From NCBI RefSeq assembly GCF_038452265.1, contig NZ_CP151843.1:806001-870000 (forward strand): a stretch of 64,000 nt of DNA, in the 5' to 3' direction. The notes below the pieces were generated by a model. That model ran no database searches. It worked only from the letters and a program-made list of their open reading frames with translations, and had not been told where the DNA came from. Shown piece by piece: positions 35,906-44,881 of the stretch. This DNA is from Vibrio diazotrophicus. Lineage in GTDB: Bacteria; Pseudomonadota; Gammaproteobacteria; Enterobacterales; Vibrionaceae. How positions within the stretch are numbered: the stretch's first letter is position 1; each line of letters starts with the position of its first letter. The translations under genes were made by a program, and so were the position numbers.

Positions 35906-36802
35906 ATGCGCCTATTTTATGCTCTATTTGTAAGTGTGATTTCCTTAGTGATGCCACTCACTGCGCATGCTGAAAAATTAACCATGAGCACTTGGAATAT
36001 GGAATGGCTCACCGTCAATCAAAACCATAATGTCTATGAAGGGAAGCGAAACAATGACGATTTTTCTGCCCTGAAAGGCTATTTTGAGAAACTCAATGCG
36101 GATGTGATTGCTTTTCAGGAAGTCGATAGCATCGACGCTTTTAAGCGAGTAAGCCAACCCGAATACACTGTCGTTCTGTCGGACAGAAAGATGCCAAAAT
36201 ATGCTAGCCACCAGTTTTCAGACATTAATCAATACACGGGCTTTGCGATTCGTAATAACGTGCCTTTTTCTGATCCCAAAGACCTCGACTTGTACGGCAA
36301 AGCTAATCACAAACTAAGGTTTGCTTCTTATGTCATTCTCTACCCTGATAGTGCCACACCTGTCCACGCACTTTCATTACACCTCAAAGCGGGTTGTGTA
36401 GGAAAATTCTATTCTCAGAAAGAGACTTGTCAGACTCTGTTAGCACAAGGAAAAAGTCTTAACCGTTGGATTAAAGAGCGTGAAAAACAGGGGCAGGAAT
36501 ATGTGATTATGGGGGATTTCAATCATAACCTGAGCTTTAAAGGCGACTGGTTGTGGCAAGAGTTTACTCAGGGTTTGAAACAGAAACCTGAACTGGCAAC
36601 CCGCAATACTCAGGCTTTATGCAAGGTTCGCAAACGTAATGATGCTTCACAGCTGCATCAGTTTCGCTCCGTGATTGACCATATGATTGTCAGCCCTAAA
36701 CTTAACGCAACACCGCCCAAACAAATGGTCTATAAAGACCAAGATGCTCTCAACTACCACTTAAGTGATCACTGCCCTATTGTGTCTCAGCTCAACTGGT
36801 AA
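35906..36802 (+). CDS. Secreted endonuclease/exonuclease/phosphatase family protein
   Basis: A 298-residue protein with a signal peptide (residues 1-22, ending Ala-His-Ala) and the EEP fold: Trp-Asn-Met-Glu-Trp at the mature N-terminus, Phe-Gln-Glu-Val near 70, Gly-Asp-Phe-Asn-His-Asn near 205 and Ser-Asp-His-Cys-Pro near the C-terminus. These are the metal and catalytic residues of DNase I-like enzymes. It probably degrades extracellular nucleic acid for nutrient or biofilm use; sphingomyelinase-like lipid activity is an alternative. Two cysteine pairs fit periplasmic or external folding. A CAAGGA ribosome site precedes it. Confidence 0.82.
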   Translation: MRLFYALFVSVISLVMPLTAHAEKLTMSTWNMEWLTVNQNHNVYEGKRNNDDFSALKGYFEKLNADVIAFQEVDSIDAFKRVSQPEYTVVLSDRKMPKYASHQFSDINQYTGFAIRNNVPFSDPKDLDLYGKANHKLRFASYVILYPDSATPVHALSLHLKAGCVGKFYSQKETCQTLLAQGKSLNRWIKEREKQGQEYVIMGDFNHNLSFKGDWLWQEFTQGLKQKPELATRNTQALCKVRKRNDASQLHQFRSVIDHMIVSPKLNATPPKQMVYKDQDALNYHLSDHCPIVSQLNW

Positions 36803-36859
36803 TGGATAACTGGTGATGTCAGAGACAGTAATAGACGATACGTTGATTTAACAGTTACA

Positions 36860-36905
36860 AAAACAAAAATGCCTCACTCTGTATTGGCTTACATTGTGAG
36901 GCATT
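36860..36905 (-). terminator. Terminator of the RND operon
   Basis: AATGCCTCAC (36868-36877) pairs with GTGAGGCATT (36896-36905). On the minus strand the stem runs into TTTTTGTTTTTG. It lies about 33 nt beyond the RND pump stop. Confidence 0.8.
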
Positions 36906-36937
36906 AACACAAGTTAACTAACTACAAATCCCTGTAC

Positions 36938-39900
36938 CTAAACAGGACTTTTTTCGAAGCGTTTTCTCATCACTACGTAGTATAGGACAGGGATAACCAA
37001 CAAGGTCAAAATTGTTGATACGAATATCCCGAAAATCAAACTGATAGCCAAACCGTTAAAGATCGGATCATCTAGAATAAATACCGCGCCTATCATCGCA
37101 GCCAGTGCTGTCAACATAATAGGTTTGGCACGTACCGCCGCCGACTGAATCACCGCTTCTGAGAACTCAATACCCTCTTCCACTTGTTGATTGATAAAGT
37201 CCACCAGCAAAATCGAGTTACGAACGATAATACCAGCTAAGGCAATCATGCCGATCATTGACGTCGCCGTGAACTGTGCGCCTAATAGGGCGTGTCCCGG
37301 CATCACACCAATAATGGTGAGCGGGATTGGTGCCATGATGATCAACGGCACTAAATACGACTTAAACTGCGCTACAACTAATAGGTAAATCAGAATCATA
37401 CCGACAGCGTAAGCGATACCCATATCGCGGAAGGTTTCATAAGTGATTGTCCACTCACCATCCCACAGTATAGAAATGCCGTTTAAACCATCTGGCTGAT
37501 TGATGTAGTACTGGTCAACTGCCATTGCTTTGTCCAGTTTACTGCCCACATTAAACATACCGTACAGTGGGCTATCTACGCTTCCCGCCATATCACCGAC
37601 GACCATGACCATAGGCACTAAGTTCTTATGCACAATGTAATCTTCCATAGGCGTTTGACGAACTGACACCAAATCAGACAGTGGATAAGCGCTACCCGTC
37701 ATGCTGCCCACTTTCATATTCAGCACTTGTTCTAAACGCACTTTTGCTGTTTCACTCGCCTGAATCTGAATTGGAATCGGGTACTTACTGTGCTCACTGT
37801 GCAAATAAGTCACAGGTTTTCCGCCAATCGACGTTGCTAAGGCATCAACAATCGAAGCATAAGGCACTTGGTAGTGAGACGCTTTGCTTCTGTCGATCAC
37901 TACTTGCCATTTCTGGTGCAGTTCTGGCAGGTACATGTCCACATCGACAATATCCTGAGTAGTGCGGAACACTTCTCTGACTTGTCTTGCAGCTGCATTA
38001 CGAATCTCCGGTGTTGGGCCATAAACTTCCGCCAATATCGGAGACCAGACAGGAGGACCCGGTGGTACTTCAACCACTTTCACCTTACCGCCAAATTTAT
38101 CTGCGACAGCTTTTAATACAGGGCGTATGGAGCTGGCGATTTCATGGCTGTCTCGATCACGCTCTTTACGTCCAGCAAGGTTAACCTGAATGTCGCCCTG
38201 ATTCGCCTGATTGCGCATAAAGTAGTGACGAACCAAACCGTTGAAGTTAATCGGCGCTGCTGTTCCCACGTAGATTTGGTAACTTTCCATCTCTGGCACT
38301 TTGTTCAGCTCTGCGCCCATGTCGAACAACACGCGCTGAGTTCTCTCCAAAGACGTACCTTCCGGCATATCCAGCACAACTTGAAACTCTGATTTGTTAT
38401 CAAACGGCAGCATCTTCAATACAACCGCTTGAAACACAGGTAGCAGCATTGATCCAGCAATCAAAGCCAGAATAGCCAACAGCAGCATAAAACGATTACG
38501 CCCCTGATTTTTCGCCGTCACAAACGGAGTCATGATGCGATGGAACACTGTGTTCGTTGCACCGCCTTCTTGATGACCATGCGCCGCGGGTTTCAAGAAA
38601 TGCCCAGCAAGCCATGGCGAAACAATAAATGCCACCGCTAATGAAATCAGCATACCCATAGATGCATTGATCGGAATCGGGCTCATATACGGCCCCATCA
38701 AACCAGACACAAATGCCATAGGTAAGAGTGCCGCAATGACCGTTAATGTCGCGAGAATAGTTGGCCCACCAACTTCATCAACCGCTGGTGGGATCAACTC
38801 GCTCAGCTTTTGCTTACCCATTGCCATATGTCGGTGAATGTTTTCCACCACCACAATTGCGTCATCAACCAGAATACCGATTGAGAATATCAGAGCGAAC
38901 AATGAGACTCGGTTGAGTGTAAAACCCCATGCCCATGAAGCAAATAGCGTGATCATCAAAGTAACCACAATCGCTAAGCCTACTACCGCTGCTTCGCGCC
39001 AACCCATGGTTAGTACCACCAAGATAACCACCGCAGTGGTCGCAAACGCTAGTTTACCAATCAGAGTATTACTTTTATCCGCGGCGGTTTTACCGTAGTC
39101 ACGGGTAATATCAACATCAATACCTTGAGGAATAAGCTGGTTTTCTAACTCAACCAAACGAGACTCGATAGCGTTCGCTACATTTACCGCGTTTTCACCA
39201 CCTTTTTTGGCAATCGCCAACGTCACCGCTGGATAAATACCCTGCTTATCACTGGTCCAAACATTTTGCGTTGGTGTGTTGACACCAAATTTCACAGTCG
39301 CGATATCTTCCAGATAGACGGGCGTATTGTTGTGCAAGCCAACAACCAGTTGTTTGACTTCTTCCACACGAGTAAGGAACTGACCGACTTGAACCGGAAA
39401 TTGTTGGTTATCATGAGTAAGTGACAGCATGGTCGAACTTGAGTTCGCTGAAGGCAGATGCTGATTCAGTTGATCAAGCGTGATACCAAAGCTGTTCATT
39501 TTCACCGGATCAAGACGCACATCGACGATGGTGTTGTGCCCACCCACAGTGTATATATCGCGAGTACCATCAATGCGCTTCAGTTCGGTTTCTAAACCGT
39601 GAGCGACTTGAGTCAGCTGTTGCTGATCAAACTCACCGCTCTTATCCGCCAAAGTGATGGTCACAATAGGCACATCTTCAATGCCCTTGGGTTTAATAAT
39701 AGGTTCGCCTACCCCAACACCTTGAGGCATCCAGTCCTTGTTGGAATACAGTTTATTGTAGATACGAACCACAGCGTCATTGCGCGTTACACCAACATCA
39801 AATATGGCAACAATCATCGCGCCGTCAGGCTGAGAGAAAGAGTAGATCTTATCTATACCCTGAATTTCAGAGATCACTTGCTCCGCAGGCGTGGTTACTA

Positions 39901-40105
39901 AGCTTTCAACCTCAGCAGGAGAAGCGCCGGGGAATGGAATATAAACGTCTGCAAATGTCACATCTATTTGAGGCTCTTCTTCTTTTGGCGTCACAATGAC
40001 CGCGAAAAGCCCCATCAACAGCCCGACTAAAGCGAGCAAAGGCGTCATAGCAGAATTTTGGAAGGCCGCGGCAATGCGACCCGAAATGCCGAGTCGTTTG
40101 TCCAT
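36938..40105 (-). CDS. RND-family efflux permease (inner membrane)
   Basis: A 1055-residue proton-driven pump of the AcrB/HAE1 type. Twelve membrane helices are implied by the usual two-half pattern. The proton-relay Asp-Asp pair lies in helix 4 (Gly-Ile-Leu-Val-Asp-Asp-Ala-Ile-Val-Val-Val-Glu-Asn near 405). The N-terminus reads Thr-Pro-Lys-Glu-Glu-Glu-Pro-Gln-Ile, as in the less-studied branch often paired with a small adaptor. The substrate cannot be predicted. It starts 2 nt after the adaptor gene; the outer-membrane TolC-like partner is not in the window. Confidence 0.92.
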   Translation of the reverse strand: MDKRLGISGRIAAAFQNSAMTPLLALVGLLMGLFAVIVTPKEEEPQIDVTFADVYIPFPGASPAEVESLVTTPAEQVISEIQGIDKIYSFSQPDGAMIVAIFDVGVTRNDAVVRIYNKLYSNKDWMPQGVGVGEPIIKPKGIEDVPIVTITLADKSGEFDQQQLTQVAHGLETELKRIDGTRDIYTVGGHNTIVDVRLDPVKMNSFGITLDQLNQHLPSANSSSTMLSLTHDNQQFPVQVGQFLTRVEEVKQLVVGLHNNTPVYLEDIATVKFGVNTPTQNVWTSDKQGIYPAVTLAIAKKGGENAVNVANAIESRLVELENQLIPQGIDVDITRDYGKTAADKSNTLIGKLAFATTAVVILVVLTMGWREAAVVGLAIVVTLMITLFASWAWGFTLNRVSLFALIFSIGILVDDAIVVVENIHRHMAMGKQKLSELIPPAVDEVGGPTILATLTVIAALLPMAFVSGLMGPYMSPIPINASMGMLISLAVAFIVSPWLAGHFLKPAAHGHQEGGATNTVFHRIMTPFVTAKNQGRNRFMLLLAILALIAGSMLLPVFQAVVLKMLPFDNKSEFQVVLDMPEGTSLERTQRVLFDMGAELNKVPEMESYQIYVGTAAPINFNGLVRHYFMRNQANQGDIQVNLAGRKERDRDSHEIASSIRPVLKAVADKFGGKVKVVEVPPGPPVWSPILAEVYGPTPEIRNAAARQVREVFRTTQDIVDVDMYLPELHQKWQVVIDRSKASHYQVPYASIVDALATSIGGKPVTYLHSEHSKYPIPIQIQASETAKVRLEQVLNMKVGSMTGSAYPLSDLVSVRQTPMEDYIVHKNLVPMVMVVGDMAGSVDSPLYGMFNVGSKLDKAMAVDQYYINQPDGLNGISILWDGEWTITYETFRDMGIAYAVGMILIYLLVVAQFKSYLVPLIIMAPIPLTIIGVMPGHALLGAQFTATSMIGMIALAGIIVRNSILLVDFINQQVEEGIEFSEAVIQSAAVRAKPIMLTALAAMIGAVFILDDPIFNGLAISLIFGIFVSTILTLLVIPVLYYVVMRKRFEKSPV

Positions 40106-40107
40106 AA

Positions 40108-41112
40108 TTACTTACCTTCTGCGTTAAGAGCGGTAGTCGAAATGACGTCGCCTTCTTCAAGGCCAGACAACACTTCGGTGTAGTCGCCATAGGTTTGCCC
40201 TAATCGCACTGGATTAAGCACTCGGCTGTCGTCCTGAATTCGGTATACAGAACTCAGCTCGGCTCTGCGAACCACTGAACTGTTCGGAATCAGAATCGTG
40301 TATCTGTTGCCGTAATGGAATTCAGTCTTCACCCACATGCCCGGAACAAAAGTTGAGATATCTTCAGGTAAGTTCAGACGGATTTTAAAGGTGTGAGATT
40401 GCGGGTCCGCATAGCTGAACAAGCTGTACTGCGTTGGAAGTATACGTTCACCTTGAGGCGAAACGACTTCAAACTGAGCAACATCAGAAACTGAGGGTTG
40501 GTAGCGTTGAGGTATCTCAGTCTCAACACGAAGTTTATCAATCGAGAAGCCACTGACAAGCGGGGTTCCCGGAGCAACGGTTTCACCCAGTTCAACGTGT
40601 CTTTGAGTCACAACACCGTCATAAGGTGCGGTCACACTGGTATAACCAAGAGATTCTTTGGCCTGAGCAACCGCTGCTTGAGCAGACTTCACCGCTGCAG
40701 ATGCACTGCGAGCTCTTGCTTCAGCAGAATCCATCACATCTTGTGAAATCGCGCCTTTGGGGAAAAGTTGACGATAGCGTTTCACTTGCGCTTGGGCTTC
40801 TCTGTCTTGCGCAATCGCACTTGCCGACTGAGCCTGAGCAGCATCTAGAGAAGCGGATTGCTGAACAGCACTGATTTCCAACAACACTGTTCCTTTTTTC
40901 ACGTAGTCATTAACATCGACATTTAAGCCAACAATACGGCCCGATGTTTGTGAAGCTACAGTACCTTGATTAATGGGCTGAACCACGCCATCAAGTTGCA
41001 CAACTTGCGCGAGTGACTCACTCTTTACGATGTAACGTTCACTGGCTTGTTCTGCGTTCGCATAGCCAGTGCTGGCGAGTGCCGCAGCAATACTCAAAGT
41101 TAACCATCTCAT
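40108..41112 (-). CDS. RND efflux periplasmic adaptor (membrane fusion protein)
   Basis: A 334-residue adaptor with a signal sequence (cleavage near Ala-Asn-Ala, residues 18-20), a biotinyl-lipoyl half motif (Gly-Arg-Ile-Val-Gly-Leu-Asn-Val), an Ala/Gln-rich helical hairpin (about 88-155), the second lipoyl half (Val-Thr-Ala-Pro-Tyr-Asp-Gly-Val-Val) and beta-barrel domains. It links the pump to an outer-membrane channel. No lipobox cysteine is present. First gene of the two-gene operon. Confidence 0.9.
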   Translation of the reverse strand: MRWLTLSIAAALASTGYANAEQASERYIVKSESLAQVVQLDGVVQPINQGTVASQTSGRIVGLNVDVNDYVKKGTVLLEISAVQQSASLDAAQAQSASAIAQDREAQAQVKRYRQLFPKGAISQDVMDSAEARARSASAAVKSAQAAVAQAKESLGYTSVTAPYDGVVTQRHVELGETVAPGTPLVSGFSIDKLRVETEIPQRYQPSVSDVAQFEVVSPQGERILPTQYSLFSYADPQSHTFKIRLNLPEDISTFVPGMWVKTEFHYGNRYTILIPNSSVVRRAELSSVYRIQDDSRVLNPVRLGQTYGDYTEVLSGLEEGDVISTTALNAEGK

Positions 41113-41226
41113 AAGTCACTCTCCTTAGTGCTTAGATACCGCTAGCTACTATTTCATTTATATAAGTTTCGTTTGTCTAAGTCGTTACCTATACTCGATT
41201 TCTATACCACTAATAGCATAGTGCGA

Positions 41227-41685
41227 CTAAGCAGTTTGTGATTCAGCATGTTTACTATTATTAATACAGATCAATAAGTTCGTTGCACCTAGACCAACCA
41301 TCATGCAAGCGAAGAAAATCCAAGCACCTGAATTACCCAGTGCTAGGCTTGAAACCACAGGTCCCGGGCAAATACCCGCCATCCCCCAACCCAAGCCGAA
41401 GATCGCCGCACCGCTAAGTAAACGACCATCTACTGTTTTCTTCGTGGCTAAACAGAATGTTTCAGCATTCACTGGCTTTTGTTTTGGCTTAATCAGTAGG
41501 AAGTAAGCAGGCATAAACACCATCAGTGCGCCGCCCATGACAAACATCAAACTCGGGTCCCAATTTCCAGCCACATCAAGGAAACCCAAAACTTTTGCAG
41601 GGTCTGCCATGCCAGAAATGATCATACCAATACCAAACAACACGCCAGCCAACAGAGACGTTAATCGAAACAACATATTATTCAT
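41227..41685 (-). CDS. YeeE/YedE-family sulfur transporter half, DUF6691 type
   Basis: A 152-residue membrane protein with four hydrophobic segments and the Cys-Pro-Gly-Pro motif (Gly-Met-Ala-Gly-Ile-Cys-Pro-Gly-Pro near 105-113). YeeE/YedE proteins move thiosulfate or other sulfur species through conserved cysteines. It is the second half of a split pair with the next gene. I set the start at the ATG at 41685 (Met-Asn-Asn-Met-Leu-Phe), which has an ATAGGTG ribosome site; a longer frame starts at 41718. It lies at the end of the arsR-yeeE-yeeE unit. Confidence 0.85.
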   Translation of the reverse strand: MNNMLFRLTSLLAGVLFGIGMIISGMADPAKVLGFLDVAGNWDPSLMFVMGGALMVFMPAYFLLIKPKQKPVNAETFCLATKKTVDGRLLSGAAIFGLGWGMAGICPGPVVSSLALGNSGAWIFFACMMVGLGATNLLICINNSKHAESQTA

Positions 41686-41785
41686 TTGAATGCACCTATC
41701 AGTTTTAAATAAACCCAATTCTTAAACCAATCTGGTTTTTAACTCACTGAGTTTTAAGCTTATGTTTTAGCTCTAAAAACTAAAA

Positions 41786-42205
41786 TTAAAGAACATGGAA
41801 ACGGACAAACACCGTTACTGCTGCTACTGCCATAAATACGCAGGTAGCGACGATAGAACGTTTAGATAAACGCCCGATGCCACAGATACCATGTCCGCTA
41901 GTACATCCGTTACCTAAACGGGTACCAACGCCAACTAATAGGCCCGCAATTGCGAGCATCGCACTACTTGTTTCGAACTGAACTGGAGCTTCACCACCGA
42001 GCATTAACGCAGCCAGTACACCACCAGAAATCATCCCCAAAGCAAACAATAGTCGCCACGCGAAATCCTTCGTTTTTGGTGTCATCAAGCCAGTTATAAT
42101 ACCGCTGATACCTGCTACTTTCCCGTTCATTAGCAACATCAATGTCGCTGAAATACCTAATAGAATGCCTCCTGCCAAAGATTCCCACGGAATGGAAAAC
42201 GCCAT
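41786..42205 (-). CDS. YeeE/YedE-family sulfur transporter half
   Basis: A 139-residue membrane protein with the conserved Gly-Asn-Gly-Cys-Thr-Ser-Gly-His-Gly-Ile-Cys-Gly motif near 100, carrying the two cysteines typical of thiosulfate-transporting YeeE/YedE proteins. Together with the smaller partner downstream it would make one full transporter. It follows the ArsR-type gene by 37 nt. The location beside a rhodanese fusion supports a role in sulfur (sulfide, persulfide or thiosulfate) handling, as inference. Confidence 0.87.
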   Translation of the reverse strand: MAFSIPWESLAGGILLGISATLMLLMNGKVAGISGIITGLMTPKTKDFAWRLLFALGMISGGVLAALMLGGEAPVQFETSSAMLAIAGLLVGVGTRLGNGCTSGHGICGIGRLSKRSIVATCVFMAVAAVTVFVRFHVL

Positions 42206-42242
42206 AACTACCTCTATAAGTTAAAGTTTTAATTTAAAATTA

Positions 42243-42545
42243 TTATCCACAAAATGTCGTTTGTAGACTTTGAATCAGTTGTGTTACACGATTGTCTGCG
42301 AGCGAATAAAACACTTGTTGTGACTCTTTACGAGCCTTGATAAGACCATGTTTACGTAACACGGTTAAGTGTTGAGAAAAAGCAGACTGGCTCAATGCTG
42401 AGCCTTGTTGCAACATACCCACACCGACTTCACCTTTTGTCAGTTGGCATAAAACCATTAAACGCTCTGGATGCGCCATAATTCTTAGCAGTTCAGACAC
42501 TTCCGCTGCATTTTGCTTCATTGTATTAATGTCGACAGCTTCCAT
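42243..42545 (-). CDS. ArsR-family repressor of the BigR/YgaV persulfide-sensor type
   Basis: A 100-residue winged-helix regulator. It lacks the arsenic Cys-Val-Cys motif; instead single cysteines lie at residue 33 (Val-Leu-Cys-Gln-Leu) and residue 99 (Phe-Cys-Gly-end). BigR, SqrR and YgaV sense persulfides by forming a bond between two similarly placed cysteines, so a sulfur-sensing role is likely. It heads the operon with the two YeeE genes and faces the DUF2892 gene across a control region holding two matching inverted repeats (42572-42587, 42641-42656). Confidence 0.85.
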   Translation of the reverse strand: MEAVDINTMKQNAAEVSELLRIMAHPERLMVLCQLTKGEVGVGMLQQGSALSQSAFSQHLTVLRKHGLIKARKESQQVFYSLADNRVTQLIQSLQTTFCG

Positions 42546-42571
42546 CGTCTTACCCTCATTTAACTCGATTA

Positions 42572-42587
42572 ATTAGATTTTACTAAT
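42572..42587. promoter_or_regulatory. ATTAG-N6-CTAAT operator 1 (sulfur locus)
   Basis: ATTAGATTTTACTAAT: perfect 5-bp inverted arms with a 6-nt centre, 27-42 nt upstream of the repressor ATG. The same design recurs at 42641-42656. Confidence 0.65.
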
Positions 42588-42640
42588 AAAACAACATTAG
42601 TCAACGCTTATTTAGCAATTATAAAATTAGTTAAATTAAC

Positions 42641-42671
42641 ATTAGACATTTCTAATTAAAGATCCTATAGT
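42641..42671 (+). promoter_or_regulatory. Operator 2 and promoter of the DUF2892 gene
   Basis: ATTAGACATTTCTAAT (42641-42656) repeats the ATTAG-N6-CTAAT design. It overlaps a -35-like TTAGAC (42642-42647), and a -10-like TATAGT lies 18 nt further on (42666-42671). A bound repressor would block this promoter. Confidence 0.6.
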
Positions 42672-42701
42672 GAGCTCATTAATCCAACGGAGGGTAATAA
42701 T

Positions 42702-42887
42702 ATGACTATCGAAAACGGTGTAAGACTATTAGCGGGCAGTATGATACTGATCTCAGTAATTTTGACTGCATTCGTCCACCCTAACTTTGTTTGGTTGACG
42801 GTATTTGTCGGTGCCAACCTGATTCAAAGTGCCTTCACAGGGATATGTCCAGCAGTTTATTTTCTGAAAAAATTAGGCTTACGTTAG
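42702..42887 (+). CDS. Small DUF2892 inner-membrane protein
   Basis: A 61-residue protein with two hydrophobic helices and a Cys-Pro pair (Gly-Ile-Cys-Pro-Ala near residue 48). It matches the DUF2892 family, which is often the membrane tail of rhodanese proteins such as YgaP. A GGAGGG ribosome site precedes it. It lies just upstream of the CoA-disulfide-reductase/rhodanese gene and opposite the persulfide-sensing repressor, so it likely belongs to the same sulfur response. Confidence 0.85.
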   Translation: MTIENGVRLLAGSMILISVILTAFVHPNFVWLTVFVGANLIQSAFTGICPAVYFLKKLGLR

Positions 42888-42955
42888 TCGCTCGTCACAA
42901 GGCTGACAAAGTGCTTTGTTAGCCCTGCGAGCCAGAACAAAACTTGGAGTAAATT

Positions 42956-43084
42956 ATGACTAAGATTGTGATCATTGGTGGTGTTGCAGGTGGTGCATCT
43001 GCCGCGGCTCGTGCTCGTCGTTTAAGCGAAGACGCACAAATTATTATGTTTGAACGTGGGCCGTTCGTTTCATTAGTGAAATAG
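42956..43084 (+). pseudogene. Truncated, diverged copy of the 5' end of the CoA-disulfide reductase gene
   Basis: A 42-residue reading frame with a good GGAG ribosome site. Its first 39 residues match the first 39 of the reductase that starts at 43152, differing at one residue (Gln for Glu at 28). In DNA, my hand alignment finds about 26 differences in 117 nt, almost all at third positions. After Phe-Val-Ser the frame ends in Leu-Val-Lys and a TAG. Because the copies differ widely at silent sites, this is not a fresh tandem duplication; it looks like the stub of an older allele or xenolog displaced by the present gene. A translated leader peptide is a less likely alternative. Confidence 0.85.
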
Positions 43085-43151
43085 ATAATTGACTACATTT
43101 TTGATTTTTCCTTTTTAATTTATCTATCTCATTGATCTTATGGAGATTAAC

Positions 43152-44849
43152 ATGACCAAAATCGTAATTATTGGCGGTGTTGCAGGTGGCGCATCAGCAG
43201 CAGCTCGCGCAAGACGTCTTAGTGAAGATGCTGAAATCATTATGTTTGAAAGAGGTCCCTTCGTTTCGTTCGCTAATTGCGGGTTGCCGTACCATATTGG
43301 CGGAGACATCAAAGAACGCGGCAATCTTCTGCTTCAAACCCCAGAGAGTTTCCTCGCTCGTTTCAATGTAGACGTACGTGTGATGAATGAAGTGCTCCGG
43401 ATTAATCGCGCAGAAAAAACCATTACTGTGCGTAATCTTCTCGATCAAACTGAATACACAGAAAGCTATGATTTTCTGCTTCTAAGCCCAGGTGCGGGTC
43501 CGATTGTTCCGCCAATTCCGGGGTTAGATAACCCATTGACGCATTCACTGCGCAACATTCCAGATATGGATAAGATTATCCAAACCATTAATACCAACCA
43601 AGTTGACCACGCAACAGTTGTCGGTGGCGGTTTTATCGGTTTGGAAATGATGGAAGCGTTCCATCAGCTTGGTATTAAAACCACGTTATTGGAAATGGCA
43701 GATCAGGTGATGACGCCTGTAGACCGTGAAATGGCTGGTTTTGCTCACGCAGAAATACGCGCTAAAGGTATCGATTTACGTTTAGGCACGGCATTGAAAG
43801 CGGTTGAATTCAAACCAACAACTTCACTAGCGAGCATGGACTCAGGTCAGAAAGAACATCAGCACATTAATGGTGAACTTGAGTTGACGCTAAGCGATGG
43901 TGAAACTCTCACTACTGATATCTTAATTATGGCGATTGGTGTGCGTCCTGAAACCAAACTGGCGTCAGAAGCGGGTCTGCAAATTGGTGAGCTTGGTGGT
44001 ATTTATACCAATGAGTATATGCAAACCAGCGACCCATCTATCTACGCTGTGGGTGATGCTATCGAAGAGAAAGACTTCGTGACGGGCAAACAAACTATGG
44101 TTCCTCTTGCAGGCCCTGCAAACCGTCAAGGTCGTATGGCAGCAGACAACATGCTTGGCCGAAGTGAAACTTACCAAGGTACTCAAGGTACTGCGATTTG
44201 TAAGATCTTCGATTTGGCAGTCGCTTCAACCGGTAAGAACGAGAAGCAGCTAAAACGTGAAGGCGTTGAGTACCAAAAAGTGTACGTACACACTGCCAGC
44301 CACGCGAGCTACTACCCAGGAGCTGAAGTGGTTTCGTTCAAAATGTTGTTCGATCCTAAATCAGGCAAAATCTTCGGTGCGCAAGCGGTGGGTAAAGATG
44401 GCATCGACAAACGTATCGACGTGATGGCTGTTGCTCAACGTGCAGGTATGACAGTAGAGCAGCTACAGCACTTAGAGCTGACCTACGCACCACCATACGG
44501 CAGTGCGAAAGACGTGATTAACCAAGCGGCATTCGTGGCAAACAACCTAATCAAAGGCGATTCAACTGCGATTCACTTTGATGAGATTGATAACCTTACA
44601 GAAGATCAATTGTTGCTAGACGTTCGTAACCCAGGTGAACTACAAAACGGTTATCTACCAGGTGCAGTTAACATTCCTGTTGACCAACTTCGTCAACGCA
44701 TGAATGAGCTGCCAAAAGACAAAGAGATCATCATCTACTGTCAGGTAGGTCTGCGCGGAAACGTGGCATACCGTCAGTTAGTGAACAACGGTTACAAAGC
44801 ACGTAACCTACTTGGTGGTTACCGTACTTACCTGTTTGCTAAAGCGTAG
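43152..44849 (+). CDS. CoA-disulfide reductase-like flavoprotein with C-terminal rhodanese
   Basis: A 565-residue fusion. The N-terminal FAD domain has Gly-Gly-Val-Ala-Gly-Gly-Ala-Ser (8-15) and the redox cysteine in Asn-Cys-Gly-Leu-Pro-Tyr near 44. NAD-binding Gly-Gly-Gly-Phe-Ile-Gly lies near 157 and the dimerisation domain near 330-450. The C-terminal rhodanese (about 475-565) has the active cysteine in Tyr-Cys-Gln-Val-Gly-Leu-Arg-Gly. Such enzymes reduce CoA disulfide or CoA-persulfide and pass sulfane sulfur to the rhodanese. I start it at 43152, not at the ATG four codons earlier, because GGAG sits 6 nt before it and the truncated copy begins with the same Met-Thr-Lys. Confidence 0.92.
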   Translation: MTKIVIIGGVAGGASAAARARRLSEDAEIIMFERGPFVSFANCGLPYHIGGDIKERGNLLLQTPESFLARFNVDVRVMNEVLRINRAEKTITVRNLLDQTEYTESYDFLLLSPGAGPIVPPIPGLDNPLTHSLRNIPDMDKIIQTINTNQVDHATVVGGGFIGLEMMEAFHQLGIKTTLLEMADQVMTPVDREMAGFAHAEIRAKGIDLRLGTALKAVEFKPTTSLASMDSGQKEHQHINGELELTLSDGETLTTDILIMAIGVRPETKLASEAGLQIGELGGIYTNEYMQTSDPSIYAVGDAIEEKDFVTGKQTMVPLAGPANRQGRMAADNMLGRSETYQGTQGTAICKIFDLAVASTGKNEKQLKREGVEYQKVYVHTASHASYYPGAEVVSFKMLFDPKSGKIFGAQAVGKDGIDKRIDVMAVAQRAGMTVEQLQHLELTYAPPYGSAKDVINQAAFVANNLIKGDSTAIHFDEIDNLTEDQLLLDVRNPGELQNGYLPGAVNIPVDQLRQRMNELPKDKEIIIYCQVGLRGNVAYRQLVNNGYKARNLLGGYRTYLFAKA

Positions 44850-44881
44850 TAGAACATTAGCTTCTATAAACTAGATATAGG

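Noticed and set aside
42243..42545. Arsenic-sensing ArsR for the repressor at the sulfur locus
   Set aside because: The Cys-Val-Cys motif is absent, whereas the true arsenic ArsR at 52044-52385 has it.
42956..43084. Reading the 42-codon frame as a regulatory leader peptide
   Set aside because: Near-complete protein identity with the next gene's N-terminus is better explained as a gene remnant; leader role kept only as an alternative.
43152..44849. NADH oxidase or nitrite-reductase-like flavoprotein for the reductase-rhodanese gene
   Set aside because: The Asn-Cys-Gly-Leu-Pro-Tyr redox site, the rhodanese fusion and the sulfur-gene neighbours favour the CoA-disulfide reductase group.
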